Shown: positions 23,095 to 35,439 of the stretch, one piece after another
Layout of the letters: each line of letters opens with the position of its first letter
How positions within the stretch are numbered: position 1 is the first letter of the stretch
Assembly (NCBI GenBank): GCA_035041965.1
Contig: JAPYMA010000207.1
Coordinates: forward strand, 62,001-126,000
DNA: 64,000 bases
Direction of reading: 5' to 3'
DNA from: Anisakis pegreffii
Taxonomy: Eukaryota > Nematoda > Chromadorea > Rhabditida > Anisakidae
The notes under the pieces: model-generated
The model's input: only the letters and a program-made list of their open reading frames with translations
Database searches by the model: none
Told to the model about the DNA's origin: nothing
Program-made: the position numbers and the translations under genes

Positions 23095-25271
23095 TCACAT
23101 TAGAAACGTAAGCAACGGATCAGCATTGACGTCTTCTGATTCTTCTTTTAATCTTCTATCCAACGCCTTCTGTAAACTGTGCACCATACGTACACTAAGA
23201 CGAGTCATCTCATCTGCAAATACCTTAATGGCAATAGAATCGAATTGCTTTTCTTTGTGCCACAACGCAATCAAAATGACGCCACAACGTTTGATTCTCA
23301 TTGATTTCGTATACCTAACCAATGTGCTAGACTAAACCTTTTCGGTTTCTATAATTAGGGTTATCTATCCCAAAAACTCACGTGCCTATCGAAAAGAAGC
23401 ACAATTTACAAAGCCAACTTCGATAAATTCAACTAAAATGTGCTGAATATGACGGCGAAATTTCAGCCGCTAAAATGACAGAAACTAACCAATTGATCCC
23501 ATTTCTAGACTTCCGCCACCGGATTGTTTAACCATCGTGATGATTGAATCTTCTTCATTCAACATTGTCACCTTCAATGATCAAAAAATGCAAATCAAAT
23601 ATTTCATGGCACAAAAAACATCAACAAAATGATTATCCATAACTAATTTCCTGATTATTTTTGAATAATGCGCAGAACCAAGAAACGAAAAACTGAATAA
23701 GGAAGAATGCCGAATTAATCTGACCCTAACAACTGTCAATTGACGAATATAATCGTATGAACTGGATAATCTTATAACGAATATTTTAAATTCAGGATGA
23801 AACTAACGTCTTCCTCACGCGAATCGGATACAGACGGCGAAACGGCAACCGAGAGGGTACAACGTGAACATGCTTCCTCGGTTAAAGATGCGTCCACCAA
23901 ATTTGCCTCACCCAATTTATGAACACTTACTATCAATGGTGCCCTACAAGATGAGAACATTTGTGAAAAATGCAATGAATCGTAATCATTCGCTTCATGG
24001 TGATAATATTCTCAGGTGTGCACTACAAAACTGCAACTAAACAGTCACACAAACGTACCTCGAGATATCAAATTTCCAGACTGAATTATCTTCTAAAACT
24101 TCCACAATACTCTTTCCTTGGTCACCTGGTTGTACACTCACATTACAGATTTCTGTGTTTTGCAAAGCAGCTTTCACCTGGAAAAGATAATGGTAGAGCC
24201 TTATGTGTTCACATATCTCTTCACCATTATCAGAAATCTAAATCATAATAATGTTTCATGGGTTCCACTGTCTTCTGGACAACTGCCTCGTTCGTAAAAG
24301 GAATACACAAGTTAAAACAGAGTAAAACCTCAAAAACTATTCCCAAGACATACCCCTATAGAAGCAGCATCAATCAGGTTACCACCACATTCCAAGATGA
24401 CAATATCCACAAATAATTTCCAAACATGCATTGGCGACAGAATCAAACTGCAATTTAAATTATTGACTACGAATATTTTAACAGTTCCTCACTGAACTGA
24501 CAATTTCTACACTGCCATTAGGGACAGACAGAGATCAAATACAAGCATAATAAATTGAAGCAGAAAGGAAAAACAAACCTCTTTAGATCGGGTAACACAT
24601 AGGGATTGTCATATGCTGCGTCCAAAACTGATGCAACCTCTTCACCGATATCCTCACCACCTCGACCTGAAAACCTTCAGCAATCAGTTCATTTACAAGC
24701 ATCACAAAACTATTCCAAATTCTCTACACTACAAAAGACATTCATAAATTAATCTAACCATAACTAGAACGAAGTTATATTTTGCTCTTTTCAAAACAAC
24801 AAACAAACAAAAACGAACCAACAAAGAGCGGTGTAGCATTTGCTGAGCAATCAACGAAGAAATTTATGCGATTGCGGTACTCGTCCAAATTTGTGACAGT
24901 GGTCAGTTCAGCTTTAACACCAATCAGTAAATCGGTTGATGCCAAGCGCACTCGTGCTGAGCCATTCGTTGTTGGTAGCACACCAGTTTCAACGATTATC
25001 GGACGATAGTCGAATACGCTGCAAATATTTTTCTCCGAATTTATTTGATTTCTTGGAATTTTTGAACCGTGAGAGTTGAAAATTCGGTTTTCATACTGCA
25101 ACCAAGAGTGAAGTTATCCTGGTGGAAATTATGCGGATGGAATAAAGTCGAGAATAAATACAAATTCCAAGAACTAATTTCAAAAACTCACCCTCGTCCA
25201 TCTGCTCGCATACCCTCTTCAGCACCATTGATGATATACATTTTCTCGGCATCACTGACTAGAATATCCAT
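23095..25271 (-). CDS. exos-7: Exosome complex component EXOSC7/Rrp42 (305 aa, 8 exons)
   Basis: Model: complement(join(23095..23213, 23490..23571, 23808..23943, 24059..24177, 24354..24447, 24579..24666, 24819..25018, 25192..25271)), 918 nt. Rrp42 is one of six RNase PH-like subunits of the exosome ring, which threads RNA to the catalytic subunits for 3'-5' decay and rRNA processing (family knowledge). Seen: MRADGRG near residue 21-27, GSARVRLASTDLLIGVKAE, FFVDCSANATPLFVGRGGED, VWKLFVDIVILECGGNLIDA and VDASLTEEACSRCTLSV, all in family order and spacing. Length matches the family (~290 aa). Two RNase PH half-domains are complete. The C-terminus (ALDRRLKEESEDVNADPL) is less conserved. Confident call. 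Confidence 0.94.
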
Positions 25272-26789
25272 ATAAACAATAGGCCGCCCTCAATTGAATG
25301 AGGTTTCTCGACGATAACTCAACAAATCCCTTTCCTCCAGATTCATTAAACTATTACTGTGAAGGCAAAAACATTTTATCTTCCTCATATGCCCGTAAAA
25401 CTTCTATTCAAACAGTTGACATAGTTTGCAACATACGGTTAGAGAGCCAGGAAAGCCACTAACTCATATGAACGAAAAGCGAGCGATGGAATTGATGTTA
25501 TACTCAAGATAATGCTTGCTGCCTTAAAGAAAGAATGCGATTTTCTTAGATGTGCGATTTGTTGTTATGCAAAAGAACTGAACAATCTGAACCTCAATCG
25601 ACGAGACCCAAAAATATGTTTCATTCAAAAGGTGCACAGCTCATAATTGGCTGATGTTTCAAAGTATTGCAAAGTAATCACATCACATCAACAATACAAC
25701 GATGACATATCAATAGACGAATGCATGTAATTGACTTCAGAATATCAATATCTTTCAATTTCATGACACTCTCAAACTTATCCACTACCATCTATAAGAT
25801 GCAGAATTTCATTTTTATATTTACAGATGAAAATGTTAAGTGACCATATCACCGTATCACTCGTAGCGTCAAGAAAGGAGGCAATTAAAATATCAAAGTA
25901 AAATAGTACCGCAGATATTCTATTGTGCTAGCAATTGCCGATATTTTGTTTTGTATTCGAACGATTCAAGAAAGATGGCACATTTTCAGATTCGAACACA
26001 TATTGCCCTCTTTTTAACGATGTAACAATGAGAAACTTTTCACTTCAGTAATGTGGCTTAATTGTTCCATTGTCAGCTCATACGAAACAGTTATTGATGA
26101 AAAGCAGTTCGATGTTTCGGGGCACTTCTTGTTTTACCGAAGTGTTCAGCCTCACTCTCGTTATCTTATCAACATCAGCAAACGCAGTATCAGTACATTC
26201 ACCTTCAAGTGTTTGGTGCCTAGAAATGTCAGAGGTGATACGATAAAGCACCTTATCAGTGCTGTTATCAATTATAAATAATGACTCGAGGTGTTATCAT
26301 TGCTGATCGTTGTTTGTCGTTCCTCCTCCATCGGTAAACTCCATCTGAACAGTTCACTTTCATTTCCACCAGTTGATCCGTATTTTAGACCGCAGTTCGT
26401 TTAACTCCCTTTACATCATTGACGCTTCTCCGCTTTTCTGTTCACTTGGTAATTCCATCTCAAGAATTCCATCAAAATTCAGTACCTTATCGACCATATT
26501 CTAAACCATCCATTCTTAAGTTCCCAACTTCTTTGGGCTAATTCCATAGTTCTTTTGATCCGATTTTGCTTTTAATTTCAGTATGATCAATGCTACTTAT
26601 CCACAGAATTTTGATTTGTTGTTAGCTGTCGTTATCTGATGCAGTTTTTGATGTCTATGAGTTTAGCAGATGATTCTCGAATTTGAATTCATCTTCCTTA
26701 TCCGTGAATTACACGCTTACGTTCCACTGTTAAACAATCATCAGATTCTTTTCAGTGTTATCATTACTTTTTCAGCGCAATCTCTACAA
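25272..26789. other. Divergent intergenic region between exosome and UGT genes
   Basis: It holds both 5' ends. I see no TATA-type element I would defend and no supported gene. A TTTTTCAG acceptor at about 26,767-26,774 just before the UGT start fits trans-splicing. Confidence 0.5.
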
Positions 26790-29700
26790 ATGTTATTTGA
26801 AATGATGAAGCACATCATACTCACGGTTGTGCTGGTGATCAACATCAGCAACGCATACAAGATTGCTATGTTTGTTCCTGAGATATGTGGAAGTCAGGTA
26901 AGCCTTCATCCAGACTGCACAATTGCCCTGATTTCCTTGAATGAAAATTGATCAATTGGTTCATTTTTAGGTGATGCTTAATGCCAGAGTGGCTGAGACT
27001 TTGGCTGCAAACGGGCACAGTGTTACAATGATTCGTATGAACACTTTGGCAAAGACAGTAACCAATGTAAAAATTTCGCCGAAAGTTGAACGTGAATTCA
27101 TTATTAACTTCCTTGTTGATTTCTTCAGTTCACTCAAACGCAACTCTTTGACACAATACTCATTGATCTGTGCTCAGCACACATTCCACTCATAGCATAT
27201 TGCTGCTGTCGCCTCAAATCCATTTCACAAGCTGTTGATGGCTGTGATTCTTTTGAGGAGCAGAAACGTCCCTTGTGAGCCAACGAAAAGCATTTGATTT
27301 GTTTGAAATACAAGTCAAAATTTGTTCGGAATGATTGCATCGTGTCTTATTTGAGTCGAAACACCAGTGAATTCGATTTCAAAACTTACAAATGATCTAA
27401 GTTAAAGTTACTGTTCGCATTTTCTTTGAATTATTCGACTCAATCTGGTCTTACTCGACTCAAGAATGAAAAACACATGAATCCATAGGAAAATTTTCAT
27501 TCTATCGATCAGAGTGGATCAAATTTCATGTTAAACGATCGCAGCTTTCAGTGCTACTTTAACTGAGAATTTCAGAATGGAGAGTGAAAGCGTATCCTGA
27601 TGATAACAAATATGCTGAATTGGAGAAAATGCACTCGAAAGAAGCTTTTGAAGTTAGTGAGATTACAGTTTGAGTGAATAAAAGATTTATTTCACAATTT
27701 ATTTCAAAGATTTATTTCATTTATTTCACAATCAATATTAAGACATGCCGTGTTTGAAAAGTTTTGAAAAATGTGAAAATTTTTTAAAGGAAAGTTCGTT
27801 CCTTACGGGGAGGTCTGTATCTTCAAATCAACAATTCTTCACAACATTCGTCACCGCTTGTGATGGTGAGTCTTTAAGAAATTCATAAGAAAGTTGAAAG
27901 GGAATCCGAAATCTGAAAACTGAAAACAGAAATTCTTAAAATTGCTTTGAATTACCTTCGGTCGAACTTCATCACTGGAGAATTATTGTTTTGCTTGAAT
28001 AAAGAAGTATTTCGCCATTGCTCAACAAACGATTCCATCTCCTTAAGGAGTCGCATTCTGAGTGGTTGTTTACAGTCATTTCGCAAGACAAAGCATTCAT
28101 CACAAGACTTAAAAAAGCCAAATTTGACGTTGCATTCACACATTACTACGATCTATGTCCTATTGGTCTGATCTATCATGCAAAAATACCGTCCTGGATA
28201 TGGCTGAATGGCGCACAAATGTTGGATATTGTTGCGAATTTGATCGGTGTCCCCAGTCCTCCGAGTTATGTCCCAGGTGAATTTGAAATCATTTGCGGTC
28301 GATTCAAATCGAATCATTTGAATGCAATCAGTGATCTGAGTCGATTCTCAATTCTTGCATGAGGTTATGTCGTGAAGGAAGTTGCAATCGAACAAACGAT
28401 CACAACGACAGTAGTTTGCAATCTATCCTTGTTGTGGCGACGTAGCAATCGTCAGCTTAACAACCATAGGAATCGATCATCGTAAGGATGATAATGACTA
28501 ATGTGCATTCGGTGATAACAATAAATGATAATATCAATCACTGATAATATCAATATTCATTATGTTCAGGGCTATTCGGCGACGTCAGTGACAAAATGAC
28601 ATTCAGCGAGCGAGTGGCCAATTTTATCGGTAAAACAACCACAGTGGCGATGTCGAAGAGGTGAACTTCAGAAAATTTAATGCTCAAATCATCTCCAGCA
28701 ATCTACTGTATTTATAGAGATGGGTGATTTCTCAAGTGAACTGTAGTCTCATTCAAAGCGCATTACTTAGAAAGCACATCACCCTTAACCTATGGACTGC
28801 TCTCAAGTGAAATGCAATTCAGGTATTCAATCGATCCAGAAACAGAGATTTTGCGAAGGAATTTGGATGCGAACATGCCACATTTGAGTGAACTTGCAAG
28901 TGAATGCGCGCTGGTGATGATCACATCGGATGAGCTCTACTCACTTGCACGTCCGACGTTGCATAAAATTGTTTCAATTGGTGGATTAGGAATGAAATCC
29001 AGAAGTGTTAAACCACTGAACAAAGTTAGTCGTTGTGCATCAGCAACGTTTCGATCGACAGATCAGAACAACGAGCGAAACTTGCGGGCCTGTTCGCTCT
29101 AAAAGCTTCTGATTTCAGGAATTCAAGCAGATTGTTGATCGTGCCAAACGGATTGTCGTTGTGAGTTTTGGTTCTGTTATCTCTGCGGACTTGATGCCTG
29201 AATCGTGGAAAAATGCGTTGATCGAAGTGTTCAAGTGAGTTTCTTACTGAAGCACAATTATCATCTTGAATCTTCAATCAAGCAAGTGCTCAGCGTAAAT
29301 TAAGTGACAGCTTGATGAGACTGTAAAGATTCCACAGCTCATTCAAAGGTGAATATTGTGAATTCGCCTCATCTTAGGCCACTATTCGGTTGCGTTGTTA
29401 ACAATAATCGAGTCTGGCTGTTACCAAAAACAAGAAACTAGTGAAACTGTGAACTTCTGCAGTAGTAAACTGTTGAAAATTTGGTGCTACGTATGACTTG
29501 GAATGTGCGTTCAGGCATTTTCCTGAGATTGACTTCATCATGAGATACTCTGCAGAGGATTTAAACGACAAAATACCGAAGAATGCTCATTTGAGCAAGT
29601 GGATTCCTCAAGTTGATCTCTTACGTAAGTCACATCGTTGTCCATTCAATCCATAATCTGAAATCTAGGTTGATCGTTTCCACTTGAAAATCCCTAGAAT

Positions 29701-30910
29701 TAGCTTCTGATCGTTATTGAAGACCTCCTTTCTTCAAAGATAGCTATCTGCAATTATCGGTCGGAATCGGTTCAGTTATACATTTATTTGGATTAGCCTA
29801 TAGATTTCAGGTGAATACATATATGAACAATCGGGAACATAGAAGAAAGTTGAACATGCAAACCTATCATCACATAAGCATACAATTTTCATTGTTTCAT
29901 CGTTTGATTACAGAGAATAACAAAACGCTGCTCTTCATAAGTCATGGTGGCTACAACAGTGTCCAAGAGGCGATTCACTCAGCAGTACCAATCGTAACAA
30001 TTCCACTGTTTGGCGACCAGTTCGTGAATGCACGCTCCGTGGAACGTTTACGTTTAGGAGTGAGATTGAGCAAGTCAGATGTTCGTTCAGAGACACTTGT
30101 CAAAGCAATCGACGAAATATTGAACAATGATGAGTAAGTGATGAAATCTGGTTAAAGTGAACTGATCGTAGAATTTGATATCATTTGCGTTTGCATCAGC
30201 ACTAATCCATTGTCGCAGCAATCACCCAAGCCAACCCCAATCTATCAGTGGTGGTGACTCAATATTCTGAGCCTTACGAATGATTCATCCCAGTTTAGTG
30301 GTGTTTCTGTTCTCTTTCAATGGTTAAAAAAGAACAGTTCCAAAAAAAGCAAGTGAAGAACAGAACGGAACAGAACAACTGAAGGACGGAATAGAACAGA
30401 ATGAACAGTGTGTCCGATTTGTGGAACAAAATCACTACCTACCTTATTTTCAGTCACAATATTCAGTCTTTAATAAAAACAAAACCGAATAAGGATAATA
30501 GAATATCACCTGTTCGAAGTGACTCATGCAACTTCAACCAGTTTTACAACTGACCCACAATCGATCAAAACATCAATCTTCCCAATCCAGTGCCAGCAAA
30601 ACGTTCTTGTTGCAGATACACAAACAATGTCAAGCGTACACAAGCGATGATTCTTGCTAAACCGACGAAGCCCGAAGAGCAGCTCGTGAAATGGACCGAA
30701 TTTGTGGCTGAATTTAAGACATTGCCCAATTTGATACCGTTTGGTACTCGACTCAGCTTCATTCAGTATCACTGTTTGGATGTTATCGCCTTATTGTCTG
30801 GGGTCGTTTTCGCATTTCTCTTCATTGTCCTATGCACCATGCGAGTCCTATATCGCAAACTATGCACGTCGAGTGCAAAAACTGTAAAATCACACAAAAA
30901 GCACAATTAA
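26790..30910 (+). CDS. ugt: UDP-glucuronosyltransferase (538 aa, 11 exons)
   Basis: Model: join(26790..26897, 26971..27091, 27576..27652, 27790..27865, 28076..28276, 28570..28660, 28823..29024, 29119..29234, 29515..29624, 29914..30133, 30616..30910), 1,617 nt. UGTs transfer a sugar from a UDP-sugar to small lipophilic substrates at the ER membrane (detoxification). Seen: signal peptide (IILTVVLVINISNA), VMLNARVAETLAANGHSVT, KFDVAFTHYYDLCPIG, VPSPPSYVPGLFGDVSDKMTF, VVVSFGSV, and the donor-binding block KWIPQVDLL...FISHGGYNSVQEAIHSAV...PLFGDQFVNA (~359-407). A transmembrane helix (~496-518) precedes a basic tail ending KKHN, a KKXX-type ER retrieval signal. Length is typical. Start is the first ATG after a TTTTTCAG acceptor; M802 would also do. 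Which UGT subfamily and substrate is unknown. Confidence 0.93.
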
Positions 30911-32171
30911 GTATTCGTAGCACAATTAGGTACTGAATAACAAAATGTCTACTAGCCGATATTCCTCTTATCCAACATAAGCACTCATGTAATTATCCGC
31001 TCGGCAAGTGTGGCTGATTGCTCTTCAGCAGTTTTGATTCAGCTGCGATAAATCCTAACAAACATACAATTTTTTCCTTACAAGTTGTTTCTTAAAAAGT
31101 TGAAATAATCCACCTAATTTTGCTGTATAATACGAAGAAACGAATGAGATATGCGAAATCATGAAATGTTCAATTGGTCCGGCATGATAAATTGATGGTG
31201 TTCACTTTTTCGTTGTCATATACCCGATGGTGTGAGCAGATCAAATTGTTGAGAATGTTAATGTTATATTTATTGATCACGTGAAACGTTATCTCGTTTT
31301 GCTGTGCAGTTATTCGAACACGCAAAATCCGTTCACTTGCTTTTAAGCTATATTTTAATATTTCGTCGATAATAAATAGTTTCTTATGTAATTATCAGTT
31401 AATTGGTGTTTGGCAAGCAACTCATCCGTTTATCAAAACATCCAAATCCATGATTTTGGGACGATATGTAAACTGAATTTTAAGTAAAAGCAAAACCTAT
31501 AGTCCTAAACCTCACTAACGTATTTCATGACTACTGAAAGCAAAATCAACAACATTCAATTCATTTTTCATCTTATTTAGTGATCAGATTTCAGAAATTT
31601 CTGCAAATCTGTTTTTCGAGAATTTTTTTCGTTCAATAGTGACCTCTCTCTCCAGAATCAGTCCGGAACAGTCGAAAAACTGGATATGATCACAAAATTA
31701 TATGGTGTGAAGTTGCGATCAACAAAAAATTACCCATTTTTTTCCATCACATATGACCTAGTGTCTGAAGAAGTGATATTGAGAAGAAGAGGAAGTATCG
31801 GTGCTGCAGGTAGATGATAATGAATCATGTTCCTTTCACACAAATAAGGTCGGATGTAATTTTTTTGTTTTGTGCAAATGATTTGAAAAACTGAAACAAT
31901 TTGTTTGATGGAACTACTGATAGGTGCAGAACGGACATTTCGAACAACGGTTAATGACAGCACGTTTTCGACGCGCATCTGTGATTTGTTCAACGAATAT
32001 CCTTATCGAGATTTTTTCGTTCGTGATTCGCCCAGTTTATTTTTTATTTCTTTGAGAATCTCATCTGACCGAACAAGATAAGACATGATAAGAGTGCGGA
32101 TGTTGACCGATGAATGAAGTGTACAAACAAGTATAGTGCCACTGAAGGGCTGGTTTATTGCTGTGCACACC
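30911..32171. other. Intergenic, UGT 3' flank and collagen promoter region
   Basis: No supported gene. Open frames at 31,730-31,993 (minus) and similar are short and featureless. The last 60 bp contain the collagen TATA box. Confidence 0.55.
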
Positions 32172-32178
32172 TATAAAA
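32172..32178 (+). promoter_or_regulatory. TATA box of cuticle collagen gene
   Basis: TATAAAA 53 bp upstream of the collagen ATG, in the context CACACCTATAAAAAGG. The paralogous collagen start at 62,024 also has a TATAAAA upstream (61,832). Confidence 0.7.
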
Positions 32179-32224
32179 AGGCTGTTGAAACAACCCGATC
32201 GGCACATCACCCAACGGTGACACA

Positions 32225-33640
32225 ATGGACTTAGCGATTCGCCTCAAGGCCTACAAGTTCGTTGCCTATTCGGCAGTTGTCTTCTCGGTCATTGCCGTTC
32301 TTTCAGTATGTATCACTCTGCCAATGGTCTACAACTACGTACACCATGTACAATTTCAGATGCAATCCAAAATCAGCTATTGCAAGGTTAAATTTGCTTG
32401 ATTTTTTTGCTTGACCATCTAAACGTTGCTCTCCAAATTGATTTGGTCTATCGCATCTGAACTTGCAAAACGAATGTTTATTCAGAAAGTCGGCAATGAG
32501 AAATTTCGCTGGATTCTCATTGATACAATGATCGCAGATGATCACAAATTACTGATGTGTCATTGTTTTGTGACGATATCGATGCATATTTTTGCACAGT
32601 ATGCATCAAAAAAATTGCTGAATAATGAATTGTTGATTAATGGATTGAGATTATTGAGATCCTTCGCATTGATCAGATGAGATATTGACCGGTTGAAAGA
32701 GAAATTGTTGTGCTCAGATTGAGCGTTTTCTTTGGAGGGTAATTCAGTTGGATTCTTTCTCAAAATAATTTGTCCTCAATTATTGCGACAATCTGTATTG
32801 CAAATCTTTGCCTGAAATGGATTCGTTGTTTTCAGGGAACCGCTAAATCGATTCGATTTGGAGTTGATCACTTGAGGGAAATTCCCACACCAGGCGTCAA
32901 CAGAACAAGACGTCAAGTGCGCAACAGTTGCGAAGAGTGCTGCTTGCCGGGTCCTCCAGGACCAAAGGGACCACGTGGAAGACCAGGACGACCAGGAAAG
33001 CCTGGAGCACCAGGTCTGCCAGGCAAACCCGGAATGCCACCAAGACAACCATGCGAGCCAATTACACCACCACCATGTAAGCCATGCCCACCGGGTCCAC
33101 CAGGTCCAGCTGGCCCACAAGGACCACCTGGTGAGCCTGGACCAGATGGACCGCCTGGCGTCCCAGGTTATAACGGACAGCCCGGAGAACCAGGACCAGC
33201 AGGACCACCCGGACCAGCAGGACCACCGGGACCACCAGGACTCCCAGGACCAGCCGGTCCAAATGCTCCGGATGAGGGAATTATTCCCGGACCACCAGGA
33301 GAACCAGGTAAATTTCATTGCTGCATCAAAAAATACAGATAGTAGTAAAGCTTAATGGCACATCTTCCCGAGTCGGATCGACTCATCAACTAATTCAATT
33401 GTAGGAGACATGGGACCACCAGGACCACCCGGACCTCCAGGCCCACTGGGTGCCCCAGGTGCACCAGGCCCACAAGGACCACCAGGACCTCCCGGACCCG
33501 ACGGACCACCAGGACCTGATGGACAACCCGGACCTCAAGGACCTCCTGGACCTCCAGGTCCATCGGGCGAGAAAGGCATCTGTCCCAAGTATTGCGCGAT
33601 CGATGGTGGTGTCTTCTTCGAGGATGGAACTCGTCGTTAA
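32225..33640 (+). CDS. col: Nematode cuticle collagen (289 aa, 3 exons)
   Basis: Model: join(32225..32386, 32836..33307, 33405..33640), 870 nt. Cuticle collagens are secreted by the hypodermis, trimerise and are cross-linked into the exoskeleton (family knowledge). Seen: N-terminal cuticle-collagen domain with a hydrophobic anchor ([20 protein letters not shown]); furin/BLI-4-type site RTRR at 77-80; Cys cluster CEECC at 86-90; two Gly-X-Y blocks interrupted by a Cys-containing spacer ([12 protein letters not shown]); and a C-terminal Cys pair followed by [15 protein letters not shown], an ending shared by many cuticle collagens. The intron in the second Gly-X-Y block keeps the triplet phase (GEP-GDM). 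Strongly Pro-rich. Antisense open frames over the Gly-X-Y blocks are shadows. Confidence 0.95.
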
Positions 33641-34631
33641 ACATCTCAACGACGCATTGGATCGAACAATTCATCTAGTTGAAGCAGTTTTATTATTTCG
33701 TTGCTTTTGTTGCATAAATAATTTTAGCAATACGCTTCTTTTCATTTGAAGTTATTGTCTGTAATAATAATCGAATTCGGAGAGATTATGTCTCTTCCCA
33801 CAAATCTTTCGTTGATTGCGATTGATTATGTGCACTGCAATAGAAGTATTTCTTGCTGATTTTCAACTTATGATAAGGAAATACGAGGCATATTGAATGA
33901 ATTTCCTATTTATTGTATACCTAATAAGCAAAATTGTTGAATAAATATCTAGTACTTAAATTGTTACTTGTGTTCTCATTAACAAAATGCATAAAATCGA
34001 ACAAAATCACTCGGTAACATGGTGAATTAATTTACAAGCTGGCTTACTATTCAGCCGATAAGATCGAATATGCAACGACATTCACTCCCTCATACACAGA
34101 AGCGTAAATAATCTTTAATCCAAATGGATGCTCTTCTCGGGACTCTGGAATAAGCAAGTATGTTCTCTAATGTTAACAATTTATTAATGAGTGTTCTGAT
34201 TGAACTACTCTGCATAATTTTTTCACTATTAATTTTTCATAAACTCAGAATTTCACAATATTCGTTGTATTCATATGATAATTTATTGAATTTATCATAA
34301 AACTGTTCTGATGGCAATCATTACTATTTATTGAAACTAAAGAATTTAATATTCATTCGTGTAACGAAGTGTGATGAAGGGTGGCCGATTATGGCAAAGG
34401 GCATCGGCTGGTGGTGGGCCGGTAATTTTAAGACTTTTTTCGAGTTGGGAATAGGAGAAGTGATATGCACTAATAGTCTTGATCAGAAGTGATCGGAAGT
34501 GGTCAGTGAAGATAAAATGAAACGATAAGAGCCGTTCAGGAACTACGACTCTGGTCGAAACGAAAAGACGATTGACATTCGATAAGATATGAAATTAATT
34601 TTATCGTACCACATGAATTTTGCCACTAGGT
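33641..34631. other. Collagen 3' flank, no supported gene
   Basis: AATAAA at 33940-33945 is a candidate polyadenylation signal about 300 bp past the stop. The rest is AT-rich and featureless. Confidence 0.5.
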
Positions 34632-35421
34632 CAGTGGTTCCCTTAGGGAGTGAAATTACTCGTCCTGGGTAATTTGGAAGTGTTGAAAAGTAATGGAGGA
34701 GGCCTAGAAATCATTATTTCGTGCAATTTTAAGTTATGATAGAACGCCATTGTGATGGTACTCTTTAACTCGGAAATGTAAATGCGATTAGTTGATGGCA
34801 ATATTCTTCATTCTCCTATTTCTGTGTATCATTAGCTCGTCCAGGCCTGACAAGGTTTTCATTCGTTTTAACAGGGTTTTCATTCTTTTCCTTACTGTTG
34901 CAATCGCTCTCATAACTTTCATCTTCAAAAGTGTTCTCTTCTGCTAATTTCTCATTCATTTCATTCAACAATTAAAGTCAAATTCTCATTCTATCAAATA
35001 CACTCTTTAACTGATCATTGGACTGTCGAACATTGTTGAGCAATTCAATTCGATTGTTGTATTGTTGATTTCGGCTGTCAACACTCGTCAACGCATCCAA
35101 TAAAGAGTATATGCTACAGAATGAGAAGTTGATTTGAACTGTGAAGTGAAATTGAGACGAAGTGAATGATAAAAACAAATCAATAGAACGATATTCGCAT
35201 GTGATAGCTATGAGAGCGAATACAACACGTCTGAAAAGAATGAGAATCATGCAAAACAGTTCGAACTGAGCGTGTCACAGACAATAGCTTTTCATGCAGT
35301 CATAATCGATTGCAGTAATGAGCAACACGTGAGTTCAGGGGTGGGGGGGGGGAGGGAGGATAACGGCGGCCTGTTAGATCATCCAAAGGGGTAATGGAGC
35401 ACCCGAACGTGAGAATCACTG
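34632..35421 (-). mobile_element. hAT-like non-autonomous element, copy 2 (790 bp)
   Basis: Same family as 4895-5701, in the opposite orientation. Ends are CAGTGGTTCCCT and GAGAATCACTG. Flanks CACTAGGT (34624-34631) and CACTAAAT (35422-35429) match at 6 of 8 positions, a decayed target duplication. It contains a G-rich run (GGGGGGGGG near 35,345). The minus-strand open frame 34978-35250 is the shared internal relic. The right end lies 18 bp from the start codon of the next gene. Confidence 0.85.
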
Positions 35422-35439
35422 CACTAAATTATCAGAAAA

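Noticed and set aside
32776..33318. Minus-strand Trp/Ser-rich frame of 180 codons
   Set aside because: Antisense of the Gly-X-Y repeats of the collagen gene.
33390..33749. Other frames over the last collagen exon
   Set aside because: Shadows of Gly-X-Y triplets; phase and splice sites support only the collagen frame.
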